Assembly: GCA_002402965.1 (NCBI GenBank) | Contig: DHGW01000082.1 | Coordinates: 64,900-70,667, forward strand | Direction: 5' to 3' | Length of the DNA: 5,768 nucleotides | DNA from: Bacteroidales bacterium UBA4788 | GTDB taxonomy: Bacteria; Bacteroidota; Bacteroidia; Bacteroidales; VadinHA17 | In this document: positions 1 to 5,768 of the stretch, one piece after another | How positions within the stretch are numbered: the first letter of the stretch is position 1 | Layout: every line of letters begins with the position of its first letter | Program-made: the position numbers and the translations under genes | Notes under the pieces: model-generated | Database searches by the model: none | Told to the model about the DNA's origin: nothing | The model's input: the letters and a program-made list of their open reading frames with translations, nothing else

Positions 1-1095
1 GATCCGGAGCGCACACGCAAATACGGAAAGATACTTGACGAGTATGCTTCAATTTATGAGGACTATACCCATAACTACCTGGTTAACGTATATACCAGTG
101 AGGTCTTCGGCTCTACGGGTGTGGAGCCGGCAGCCCTGGCAGGTGCCTTCAGAAGAGCTGTAGAGATGTCCCGGGAAAAGGATCCTGCCATTAAACCGGA
201 TCTGGACAAGGAGCTTCAGAGACTCCAGGGCTATGCTGACAACTATTTCCGCAACTTTGATGTCAATGTTTCGAAGCAGCTGTTCGTTGCTGTCATGGAG
301 CTGTACGGGAAGAATATTGAACCGGAGTGGCAGGCAGATGCTTACAGGGAGCTTGCAGCCTCCTCCGGGGGCGACTTTGCTGCTGCAGCTGAAAAACTCT
401 TTGAAAAGTCGATTTTCACAAATGAGGTGAAAATAAAGGATCTCATACGGAATTTCGATCCGAAGAAAGTAGAGAAGGATCCGTTCTATAAGATGGCTGT
501 TTCGGCTGCCGGTCTCTTTGAGTCGAGGATAAGTGGCGAGATCCGCGCAGCTGACAACAGGCTGTCAGAGCTGAACAAACTTTACATGGCAGCACAGATG
601 GAACAGGGGGGCGACAGGGTCTTTTACCCCGATGCCAACTCGACACTGAGGCTTGCCTACGGGAAGGTGATGGGATACGACTCTCGTGATGCCGTTTATC
701 ACAAGCATCAGACAACTCTCTCAGGAGTGATGGAGAAGGACAATCCTGAAATCTATGATTACGATGTTCCCGACAGACTCAGGGAGATTTATGAGAAAAA
801 GGATTTCGGCAGGTATGCAGTTAACGGAGATGTGCCTGTATGCTTCATTGCCAACAATCATACCACCGGCGGTAACTCCGGCAGCCCGGTACTGAACGCC
901 GAGGGTCATCTGATAGGCGTCAACTTTGACAGGGCGTGGGAGGGGGTTGCCTCGGACATAATGTACAACCCGAAGCAGAGCCGCAATATCAGCCTTGATA
1001 TCAGGTATGCACTGTTTATAATTGACAAGTTAGGCGGTGCAGGTTACCTCATAGATGAGATGACACTGGTTGGCGAGCCTCAGCATACTCCCTGA
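1..1095 (+). CDS. S46 family dipeptidyl-peptidase (DPP7/DPP11 family, DPP11-like), C-terminal half, 5' partial
   Basis: Serine dipeptidyl-peptidase that releases dipeptides from the N-terminus of oligopeptides, normally in the periplasm or at the cell surface, supporting amino-acid catabolism. The reading frame is open from base 1 to the TGA at 1093-1095, giving 364 visible residues. The GTG at 121 is internal, because the upstream codons continue the protein without a stop. Family members are about 700-720 residues, so roughly the N-terminal half is outside the window, including the signal peptide and the catalytic His and Asp. The catalytic serine lies in the motif HTTGGNSGSP, at codon 877-879 (visible residue 293), about 70 residues from the C-terminus as expected. 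The residue 18 positions later, in the motif NFDR, is Arg (codon 931-933). Arg at this site (Arg673 in P. gingivalis DPP11) marks the Asp/Glu-specific subgroup, whereas DPP7 has Gly. The residues before the serine motif are largely helical and charged, fitting the family's helical domain. The last 47 bases overlap the convergent gene. The family call is very secure; the DPP11 specificity is inferred from one residue. Confidence 0.95.
   Translation, partial: DPERTRKYGKILDEYASIYEDYTHNYLVNVYTSEVFGSTGVEPAALAGAFRRAVEMSREKDPAIKPDLDKELQRLQGYADNYFRNFDVNVSKQLFVAVMELYGKNIEPEWQADAYRELAASSGGDFAAAAEKLFEKSIFTNEVKIKDLIRNFDPKKVEKDPFYKMAVSAAGLFESRISGEIRAADNRLSELNKLYMAAQMEQGGDRVFYPDANSTLRLAYGKVMGYDSRDAVYHKHQTTLSGVMEKDNPEIYDYDVPDRLREIYEKKDFGRYAVNGDVPVCFIANNHTTGGNSGSPVLNAEGHLIGVNFDRAWEGVASDIMYNPKQSRNISLDIRYALFIIDKLGGAGYLIDEMTLVGEPQHTP
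1049..1095. other. Tail-to-tail coding overlap of the peptidase and activase genes
   Basis: The peptidase stop (TGA, 1093-1095 on plus) lies inside the activase coding sequence, and the activase stop (TGA on minus, 1049-1051) lies inside the peptidase sequence. The overlap of 47 bases encodes the final residues of both proteins. No space remains for a conventional intergenic terminator for either gene, so their transcripts should overlap in antisense or end inside the opposite gene. Confidence 0.95.
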
Positions 1096-4000
1096 CCTGG
1101 AACATAAAGGCCTGCAGCCTGGTCTCAAGCGAGACGGTATCCTGTCCGTCGTAGGGGATATTCAGGAAGGGGATGTTGTCATTATCCTTTCTGAAGGAGT
1201 CGCTGACCGATGCGACAATTGTTCCGGGCATGCATGTGAAGGGAAGTATCGCAGCAATACCTGAGACTCCCCTCTTCGCCAGGGCAGCCGATGAGCCCAT
1301 GGCAATGGGCGGGTCACCGTCATAGAATTCACTGACATATTTATTGCTCAGCTTCAGTATCTCATGGAGTGAGACGTCCTTCGTGGTGTCAGTGAGTTTG
1401 TTTATGCCCCTGATGAGATAGTCGACAATCACCTCCTGCCCGATGCCCTGTATCTTCGATCTGATAAGCCCCTTCGTGTCATTCTTCCAGCGGCTGTCAC
1501 GAGTAAAGCGATGCGTTGAATAGGTGATCCATTCAGAGAAGGGTCCTATGACGACCTCCGCCCCGAGCGCTTCAAGCCTGTTGGCTATATTACCGTTACA
1601 TCCTGCATTGTCACGCATATATATCTCTCCGAGTACCGCAACCACCGGTCGGCGGCGGCTCCTGTCAGCCTTCACGGCCATGAATTCGCCGGCAGTCTCC
1701 ACAAGGATGCGCCGGAGTCCCCTGCAGTTGTTCTCCACGAATTTCTCAATCCTCTTCAGCGCATTCTGGTAGACGGCATCGGCTTCACCACTGTTGAGTT
1801 CATATGGACGTATCTCCCTGTATAGTTTCCTGATGTAGTCAAATGACACAAATCCTTTCCATGCATTGATCCTGAATCTTTTGCTTCTGTCTCCTGCAAG
1901 GTCGGCGTATGCAGTGTCATTTGAAGGTGTCACCAGCTCAGCATCCCTGAAACCGAGCCTGTCAAAGAGTATCCTCTGGAACTGGTTATACTGTCCGAAC
2001 CGGCACGGGCCGTTATGGTCAGGCATGAAGAAGCTCATCTTCGAGGGATCAGCACCCGGCTCCATCAGTTTCTTGAGGAAACTGCCTGTGGTACATATCA
2101 TCGGGAAGCACTCCTTTGAGGAGGTGTATTTCCTGCCCAGGGCGATATCCTCGTCTGTCTGTTTGGGAAGTACCTCCGAGGGAATGCCGACGCTTCGAGC
2201 CGCGGCGGCAACAAAATAGGCGCCGTCATGCATATAGGGGAAATAGAGTGTCCTGTTCACCGGGGGCTCTGAGGGACTGGGCCGGGGCCGGATGATCGTC
2301 AGATCCTTTTTTTCATTCTGTGCGGCTCCTGCAAGGCTGTCAAGGAAAGCCTCTATCCGCGTCACCATGCCTGCATCGGCAGAATGCTCGTCAACCTCCA
2401 TGTGAAGGAAGGGCTTGCCTTTCAGCTCTTCGGTGACATAATGCCAGATGAATGAGTCTGGACCGCATCTGAAGTTGCTGATATACACCCCATAAAGACC
2501 ATCAGTTTTGGCCACGTGCTGTGCTGCCGCAACCATCTTCTGGCCGTTAGGCCAGTACATGTTCCTGTAGTTGCTGTAGATCTCAGACACCTGAAGATCA
2601 AGCATATCAAGTGGTATGGGCATCACATTCTGCGCCAGCAGTTTCTCCGTAAGATTGAGGTTCAGGTGGGGGTCAGCGCTGTTATAGGGCCTTCCCAGGA
2701 TGATCACCGGCCGGCAGCCTTCAGGAAGGGCATCCATCACTGTGCGCCCGTATTCAACAAGTCCTTTTTCGAAGGCGACCTGTACGCCATCAGCCTTGTA
2801 AACGGCATTCCTGATCCTTGCATCGTTCAGTCCAAATCTCTCACCGAAAAATGCGGTCAGCTCCTTCACAAGTGCACGCTCAAAATAGCGGAAGTGGAGG
2901 GTGGGGGTGAGTAACTTCGCATCATCAACCTTACCCCTGAGGGCGGCCTTCACCATGAAGGGAAACGACTGGACCCACGGGCAGTTGGAGTTGGTGGTAG
3001 TGTCGCCCTCCTTGTATTTGCCATTGACAATGAATGGAAGGAAAACATATTCGACTCCCCTGTCAAGCAGGTCAATGACGTGTCCGTGCATCAGCTCAAC
3101 GGGGAGGCAGGTTTCGGAGGTAATGGTTTCAATTGACTGTGTGACAAGTTTTTTGTCAGACTCCCGTGACAGAACTACATTAAATCCCAACTCTTCAAAG
3201 AAGGTTCTCCAGAATGGAAACTGCTGATAGTAGATCATTAAAGCCCTTGGTATCCCGATTGTTGGCTTGCCGTCAGCCTCTCTCTCCACGTAATCGCCGG
3301 TAAGCATTTCGATCCTCTTTTTGAAGAGGTTCGGGATATGGTCCGTTTTCTTTTTCCGGCCGTCGGTCTCATATTTTTCACAGCGTCCCCCGTAGAACAG
3401 CGCCTTCTCCTCTCCCTCGATCTTTACCCTGCTTATTTCACAGTGGTTTACACAGGCGTTGCAGACGAACCTGCTGGTCTCATATGTTGCGTTTCTTATA
3501 CCGAAGCCCTTGAAAGTCGTCTTCTGTCCTTCGGTCATGGATCTCTGGGCCAGTATGGCGGCTCCAATGGCGCCGGTAACGTCAAAATGAGGAGGGATGA
3601 TTATTTTTTTGTCAAGCACCTGCTCGAAGGCTGCCACGACAGCCCTGTTATTCGTCACTCCTCCCTGGAAGAAGATCTTGTCACCCACCCTTCGGTCAGC
3701 TACCACCTTCTGGAGGTAGTTGTAAACGATGGAATAGGCCAGCCCGCCAACCAGGTTATCATTCCTGGCTCCCTTCTGCATGAAACTGTTAAGGTCAGAT
3801 TCCATAAAGACGGTGCAGCGGTCTCCGAGCTTGACGGGTGACTCAGACTTCAGGGCCATGCTGCCGAACTCGTCCACGATTTTAATGTTCAGCTTTTCTG
3901 CCTGCTCCTCAAGGAATGAGCCGGTACCGGCAGCACAGACCTTATTCATCTCAAAGTCTACCACCACTCCGTTCTCAATGCTTATGTACTTTGAGTCCTG

Positions 4001-5311
4001 TCCGCCAATCTCAAAGATTGTGTCTACGGTGGGGTCATAATCGATTGCCGCCGTAGCCTGGGCCGTAATCTCGTTCCGAATTGTGTCAGCTCCTATGAAG
4101 TCGCCGGTAAGATAGCGTCCTGAACCGGTTGTACCTGCACCTATGACCTCTATATCGCTGCCCACCTCGTCATATATCTCCCTAATCCCTTTTTGTATTG
4201 CTTCAAGGGGTTTGCCTGCAGTGGGCAGGTATCTCCTGGCAACCACGTTATGCTCAGGGTCTATCAGTACCACGTTCGTACTCAAAGATCCTACATCGAT
4301 ACCCAGGTAGACTGGCAGTTTCTCGGTTCCGTTCTTCCTGAACTTCACTACCTTGTTGTATTCAGCATCAGATTCTTTAAGTTGAGGGAGACTGCTGAAA
4401 ACGGTACTGTCATTTCCCAGGTACTCCTCCAGCTTTTCAAGTCCCGGAAAATGATTCATCTGCAATCCCTCTGACAGACCGTAGAGGACCGCCCCGATTG
4501 CGCCCATCGAGGCATGATGCTCAGGTATTATCAGCTCATCACCCTTGAGATCGAGTACTTCCCTGAATGCCCTTACCATTCCTATGTTTGCTGCCACGCC
4601 GCCAGAGAATATGACGGGTCTCTTGATCTCCTTGCTTCTTGCCACCGTGCTCCTGAAGTTCCTGGCGAGGGCAAAACATAGTCCTGCTACTATATCATGC
4701 AGGGGTGTGGCAAGCTGCTGATGATGAATCATGTCACTCTTGGCAAAGACGCTGCAACGCCCAGCTATGCGGGGAGGATTGACGGAACGCATGGCCATCT
4801 CACCGAACTCCTTCTCAATCGTGACACCAATCCTCTTTGCCTGCTGGTCGAGGAATGAACCAGTGCCTGCTGCGCAGATGCTGTTCATCTCAAAATCGAC
4901 CAGCCTGGCATGCTCATCACCGGATTGTCTTTCAAGGAGGATAAGCTTTGAATCCTCGCCTCCGATTTCAATTACTGTTCGCGCTTCCGGGAAAAGCCTG
5001 CCGGCCGATGTGGCCTGGGCGATTATCTCATTGACGAATACACCACCGATCAGGCTAACTGCCAGCTTGCCCCCGGTTCCTGTCAGGGCGACGCCCTTTA
5101 TCGTTGAGGCGGGATGTGCCTTTAGCAGTGAGGAGAGACGTTCATAAAGCACATTGAAGGGCTTGCCATGGACATAATCATAATAGTCCTCAAGAATGGC
5201 AAAACTCTCGTCCAGCACAACAGTATTAAGAGAAACGGACCCTATATCAATGCCGATCAGGACCCCGGTGCCTGATGAATCAGCAGTAGTATCCATGTCT
5301 TTTTGCATCAT
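1049..5311 (-). CDS. Giant acyl-CoA dehydratase activase-type protein: two BadF/HgdC ATPase modules, a 4-Cys motif and two HgdA/B-like modules
   Basis: Intact 1420-residue cytoplasmic protein with no signal peptide or membrane segment. Residues about 18-280 and 335-588 are two ASKHA-fold ATPase modules of the BadF/BadG/BcrA/HgdC family. Each has the phosphate motif (GIDIGSVS at 20-27; GIDVGSLS at 337-344), a GG(E/Q)DSK motif (117-122; 436-441), CAAGTGSFL (from C146; from C459) and a second cluster cysteine (C186; C499). HgdC uses such a Cys pair to hold a [4Fe-4S] cluster at its dimer interface. A CxxCxxxC motif plus one Cys (617, 620, 624, 644) follows. Residues about 683-993 match DUF2229, and 1020-1409 match the HgdB/YjiM-like C-terminal part. 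Family knowledge predicts ATP-driven low-potential electron transfer to a dehydratase- or reductase-like partner; the substrate is unknown. The ATG at 5311 is the first start after an in-frame TAA at 5315-5317. ATGs at residues 2 and 6 are alternatives, and no clear ribosome binding site decides between them. The gene appears monocistronic. Length is typical of long activases. Confidence 0.93.
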   Translation of the reverse strand: MMQKDMDTTADSSGTGVLIGIDIGSVSLNTVVLDESFAILEDYYDYVHGKPFNVLYERLSSLLKAHPASTIKGVALTGTGGKLAVSLIGGVFVNEIIAQATSAGRLFPEARTVIEIGGEDSKLILLERQSGDEHARLVDFEMNSICAAGTGSFLDQQAKRIGVTIEKEFGEMAMRSVNPPRIAGRCSVFAKSDMIHHQQLATPLHDIVAGLCFALARNFRSTVARSKEIKRPVIFSGGVAANIGMVRAFREVLDLKGDELIIPEHHASMGAIGAVLYGLSEGLQMNHFPGLEKLEEYLGNDSTVFSSLPQLKESDAEYNKVVKFRKNGTEKLPVYLGIDVGSLSTNVVLIDPEHNVVARRYLPTAGKPLEAIQKGIREIYDEVGSDIEVIGAGTTGSGRYLTGDFIGADTIRNEITAQATAAIDYDPTVDTIFEIGGQDSKYISIENGVVVDFEMNKVCAAGTGSFLEEQAEKLNIKIVDEFGSMALKSESPVKLGDRCTVFMESDLNSFMQKGARNDNLVGGLAYSIVYNYLQKVVADRRVGDKIFFQGGVTNNRAVVAAFEQVLDKKIIIPPHFDVTGAIGAAILAQRSMTEGQKTTFKGFGIRNATYETSRFVCNACVNHCEISRVKIEGEEKALFYGGRCEKYETDGRKKKTDHIPNLFKKRIEMLTGDYVEREADGKPTIGIPRALMIYYQQFPFWRTFFEELGFNVVLSRESDKKLVTQSIETITSETCLPVELMHGHVIDLLDRGVEYVFLPFIVNGKYKEGDTTTNSNCPWVQSFPFMVKAALRGKVDDAKLLTPTLHFRYFERALVKELTAFFGERFGLNDARIRNAVYKADGVQVAFEKGLVEYGRTVMDALPEGCRPVIILGRPYNSADPHLNLNLTEKLLAQNVMPIPLDMLDLQVSEIYSNYRNMYWPNGQKMVAAAQHVAKTDGLYGVYISNFRCGPDSFIWHYVTEELKGKPFLHMEVDEHSADAGMVTRIEAFLDSLAGAAQNEKKDLTIIRPRPSPSEPPVNRTLYFPYMHDGAYFVAAAARSVGIPSEVLPKQTDEDIALGRKYTSSKECFPMICTTGSFLKKLMEPGADPSKMSFFMPDHNGPCRFGQYNQFQRILFDRLGFRDAELVTPSNDTAYADLAGDRSKRFRINAWKGFVSFDYIRKLYREIRPYELNSGEADAVYQNALKRIEKFVENNCRGLRRILVETAGEFMAVKADRSRRRPVVAVLGEIYMRDNAGCNGNIANRLEALGAEVVIGPFSEWITYSTHRFTRDSRWKNDTKGLIRSKIQGIGQEVIVDYLIRGINKLTDTTKDVSLHEILKLSNKYVSEFYDGDPPIAMGSSAALAKRGVSGIAAILPFTCMPGTIVASVSDSFRKDNDNIPFLNIPYDGQDTVSLETRLQAFMFQVREYAEARQPVSSHL
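1085..3265 (-). repeat. Diverged internal duplication: two HgdA/HgdB-like modules of the giant activase
   Basis: Residues about 683-993 and 1020-1409 appear to be two copies of one fold. Three blocks correspond in order. ETCLPVE (C735), then a ...FLPF... strand, then NCPWVQ (C777), match KECFPM (C1068), ...FFMP..., and GPCRFGQ (C1103). The strand VIILGRPYN (869-877) matches VVAVLGEIY (1223-1231). FRCGPDSFI (C949) followed by PFLHMEVDEHSADAG and TRIEAF matches FTCMPGTIV (C1360) followed by PFLNIPYDGQ and TRLQAF. Each copy therefore offers three aligned cysteines, the number that binds each [4Fe-4S] cluster in the subunits of 2-hydroxyacyl-CoA dehydratases. A Pro/charge-rich linker (about 998-1019) joins the copies. 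The alignment was made by eye. Confidence 0.7.
3380..3463 (-). other. Four-cysteine motif between the ATPase and dehydratase-like modules
   Basis: Residues C617, C620, C624 and C644 form a C-x2-C-x3-C-x19-C arrangement (FVCNACVNHC, then GGRC). It lies just after the second ATPase module and before the DUF2229-like module. Four closely placed cysteines between an electron-donating and an electron-accepting module suggest a metal site, either a [4Fe-4S] relay or a structural zinc. The cysteines are seen directly; the metal is inference. Confidence 0.6.
3548..5260 (-). repeat. Diverged internal duplication: tandem ATPase modules of the giant activase
   Basis: The N-terminal 590 residues contain the same ATPase domain twice, separated by a linker of about 55 residues (roughly 281-334) rich in charged residues. 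Matching motifs keep a nearly constant offset: the phosphate loop 317 residues, GG(E/Q)DSK 319, the two cluster cysteines 313 each, the FSGGV/FQGGV adenosine motif 313, and GAIGA 310. The small drift comes from a few extra residues in copy 1 after the GGEDSK strand. The copies are clearly related in protein sequence but diverged at the nucleotide level, so this is an old duplication and not a recent repeat. It is seen in long activases generally. Confidence 0.88.
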
Positions 5312-5341
5312 GATTTAGAGAACGAATTCCGCGACGGTAAC

Positions 5342-5391
5342 TTGCATAAAGTTAGTCATTTTATGCACAATTGAATTAAGAACGTGCATAA
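5342..5391. promoter_or_regulatory. Cluster of three inverted TGCATAA half-sites upstream of the activase gene
   Basis: Three copies of a TGCATAA-type word alternate in orientation: TGCATAAA at 5343-5350, TTTATGCA at 5360-5367 (extending to GTGCATAA when read on the minus strand, 5361-5368), and GTGCATAA at 5384-5391. The first pair forms a perfect 8-bp inverted repeat with a 9-base spacer, and the second pair a perfect 8-bp inverted repeat with a 15-base spacer. The cluster sits 31-80 bases upstream of the activase start and downstream of the hcp terminator, where a promoter or operator is expected. It could bind a dimeric regulator, or the first pair could fold as a hairpin in the 5' leader. 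I could not place a convincing -33/-7 (Bacteroidota) or -35/-10 promoter. Confidence 0.45.
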
Positions 5392-5417
5392 TATCATTTT
5401 GCCTCGTGGTAAAGGGT

Positions 5418-5450
5418 AAAAAAAACCGCCCCCGGGATGGGAGCGATTTC
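5418..5450 (-). terminator. Intrinsic terminator downstream of hcp
   Basis: Read on the minus strand, AAATCGCTCCC (5449-5439) pairs with GGGGGCGGTTT (5433-5423) across a 5-base loop (5438-5434). This is an 11-bp stem with two T-G wobbles, overlapping and followed by a run of eight T (5425-5418). It begins 19 bases after the hcp stop codon. This is a classical Rho-independent terminator and separates hcp from the activase gene. The plus strand has only a broken T-rich tail after the stem, so function in that direction would be weak. Confidence 0.9.
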
Positions 5451-5468
5451 TTTTGCTTTGAATATTAT

Positions 5469-5768
5469 TTAGTTAAGCAGGATCTTCATATCCTCATCGG
5501 GGGTGGTGATACCTGCAATCCCGAATTTCTCAACGAGTACGCTGACCACGTTGGGAGAGAGGAAGCCCGGGATTGTCGGTCCGAGGTGGATATTCTTCAC
5601 ACCGAGGTAGAGGAGAGCCAGCAGAACGATGACGGCCTTCTGCTCATACCATGCGATGTTGTAGGCGATCGGCAGCTCATTGATATCGTTTTTGCCGAAG
5701 ATATCCTTGAGTGTAAGGGCTATCACTGCCAGCGAATAGGAGTCGTTGCACTGGCCGGCATCGAGAAC
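5469..5768 (-). CDS. hcp: Hybrid cluster protein (Hcp, prismane protein), C-terminal fragment, 5' partial
   Basis: Cytoplasmic Fe-S protein with a hybrid [4Fe-2O-2S] cluster. It was first described as a hydroxylamine reductase and is now linked mainly to nitric oxide reduction and nitrosative-stress defence. The frame is open from the right edge to the TAA at 5469-5471, giving 99 visible residues of a protein normally about 530-560 long. Cluster ligands are visible: the Cys in GQCNDSYS (codon 5748-5750) and the Glu in WYEQKAV, 35 residues later, the same spacing as Cys459 and Glu494 in the Desulfovibrio enzyme. The conserved Lys of the same motif is also present. The LGPTIPGFLSPNV segment near the C-terminus is also typical. 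A GTG at 5726 is internal, since the codons before it continue the conserved motif. A strong terminator follows the stop. The N-terminal Fe-S cluster region, which would tell the Hcp class, lies outside the window. Confidence 0.96.
   Translation of the reverse strand, partial: VLDAGQCNDSYSLAVIALTLKDIFGKNDINELPIAYNIAWYEQKAVIVLLALLYLGVKNIHLGPTIPGFLSPNVVSVLVEKFGIAGITTPDEDMKILLN

Noticed and set aside
443..715. Minus-strand open frame opposite the peptidase.
   Set aside because: Low-complexity Arg/Ser/Pro-rich shadow with no recognisable domain; the plus-strand S46 protein explains the region.
121..1095. A peptidase gene starting at the GTG at 121.
   Set aside because: The frame continues upstream to base 1 without a stop and the upstream residues fit the protein, so this is the interior of a truncated gene.
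3338..3841. Plus-strand open frame of 167 codons inside the activase gene.
   Set aside because: It lies opposite highly conserved activase sequence (Cys motif and ATPase end), has no ribosome binding site or recognisable domain, and is explained by codon bias on the minus strand.
4731..5147. Plus-strand open frame of 138 codons, and a similar one at 3780-4040, that look like two related small proteins (both contain RNEPVPAAQ and LFISKST).
   Set aside because: They are antisense shadows of the two copies of the conserved CAAGTGSFL region of the activase ATPase modules. Their resemblance comes from the duplication on the other strand; they match no family and have no gene-like context.
1049..5311. 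Fusion created by assembly error or frameshift joining several adjacent genes.
   Set aside because: The frame is continuous, linkers between modules are short and natural, and 1400-1500-residue long activases with this order are a known family.
5342..5370. CRP/FNR-type binding site or a second terminator formed by TTGCATAAA and TTTATGCACAA.
   Set aside because: The half-sites do not match TTGAT or TGTGA, and the AT-rich hairpin has no following T-run on either strand, so I left it as an unnamed inverted repeat.

Overview
The window looks like chromosomal DNA from an anaerobic or facultatively anaerobic member of the Bacteroidota, probably Bacteroidales-like. Three things suggest this. It carries an S46 dipeptidyl-peptidase, a family best known from Bacteroidota and some Proteobacteria. 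It carries oxygen-sensitive redox proteins, namely a hybrid cluster protein and a giant acyl-CoA dehydratase activase-type protein. The start of the giant gene has no Shine-Dalgarno sequence, which is common in Bacteroidota. The taxonomic call is inference.

Layout: (1) 1-1095, plus strand: the C-terminal half of an S46 serine dipeptidyl-peptidase, open at the left edge. The catalytic serine is visible, and an arginine 18 residues after it points to the DPP11 (Asp/Glu-specific) subgroup. (2) 1049-5311, minus strand: one intact 1420-residue protein filling most of the window. It has two BadF/HgdC-type ATPase modules in tandem, a four-cysteine motif, and two HgdA/HgdB-like (DUF2229/dehydratase-like) modules in tandem. 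It meets the peptidase tail to tail, with a 47-bp overlap of coding sequence. (3) 5312-5468: an intergenic region holding a strong intrinsic terminator for the gene to its right and a cluster of three GTGCATAA-like half-sites in inverted orientations, just upstream of the giant gene. (4) 5469-5768, minus strand: the C-terminal 99 residues of the hybrid cluster protein Hcp, open at the right edge.

How they fit together: hcp and the giant gene point the same way, but the terminator between them suggests separate transcription, with the giant gene as its own unit. Both proteins handle Fe-S-based low-potential or nitrosative redox chemistry, while the peptidase is a secreted or periplasmic enzyme of peptide catabolism and probably unrelated. 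The most interesting object is the giant protein. By my reading it carries on one chain the 2+2 module set that the classical 2-hydroxyacyl-CoA dehydratase system spreads over separate subunits (activator homodimer plus dehydratase heterodimer). Long activase proteins of this kind are a known, widespread and mostly uncharacterised family, so the gene is not new, but its substrate is unknown. I see no mobile element, CRISPR array, tRNA or rRNA.
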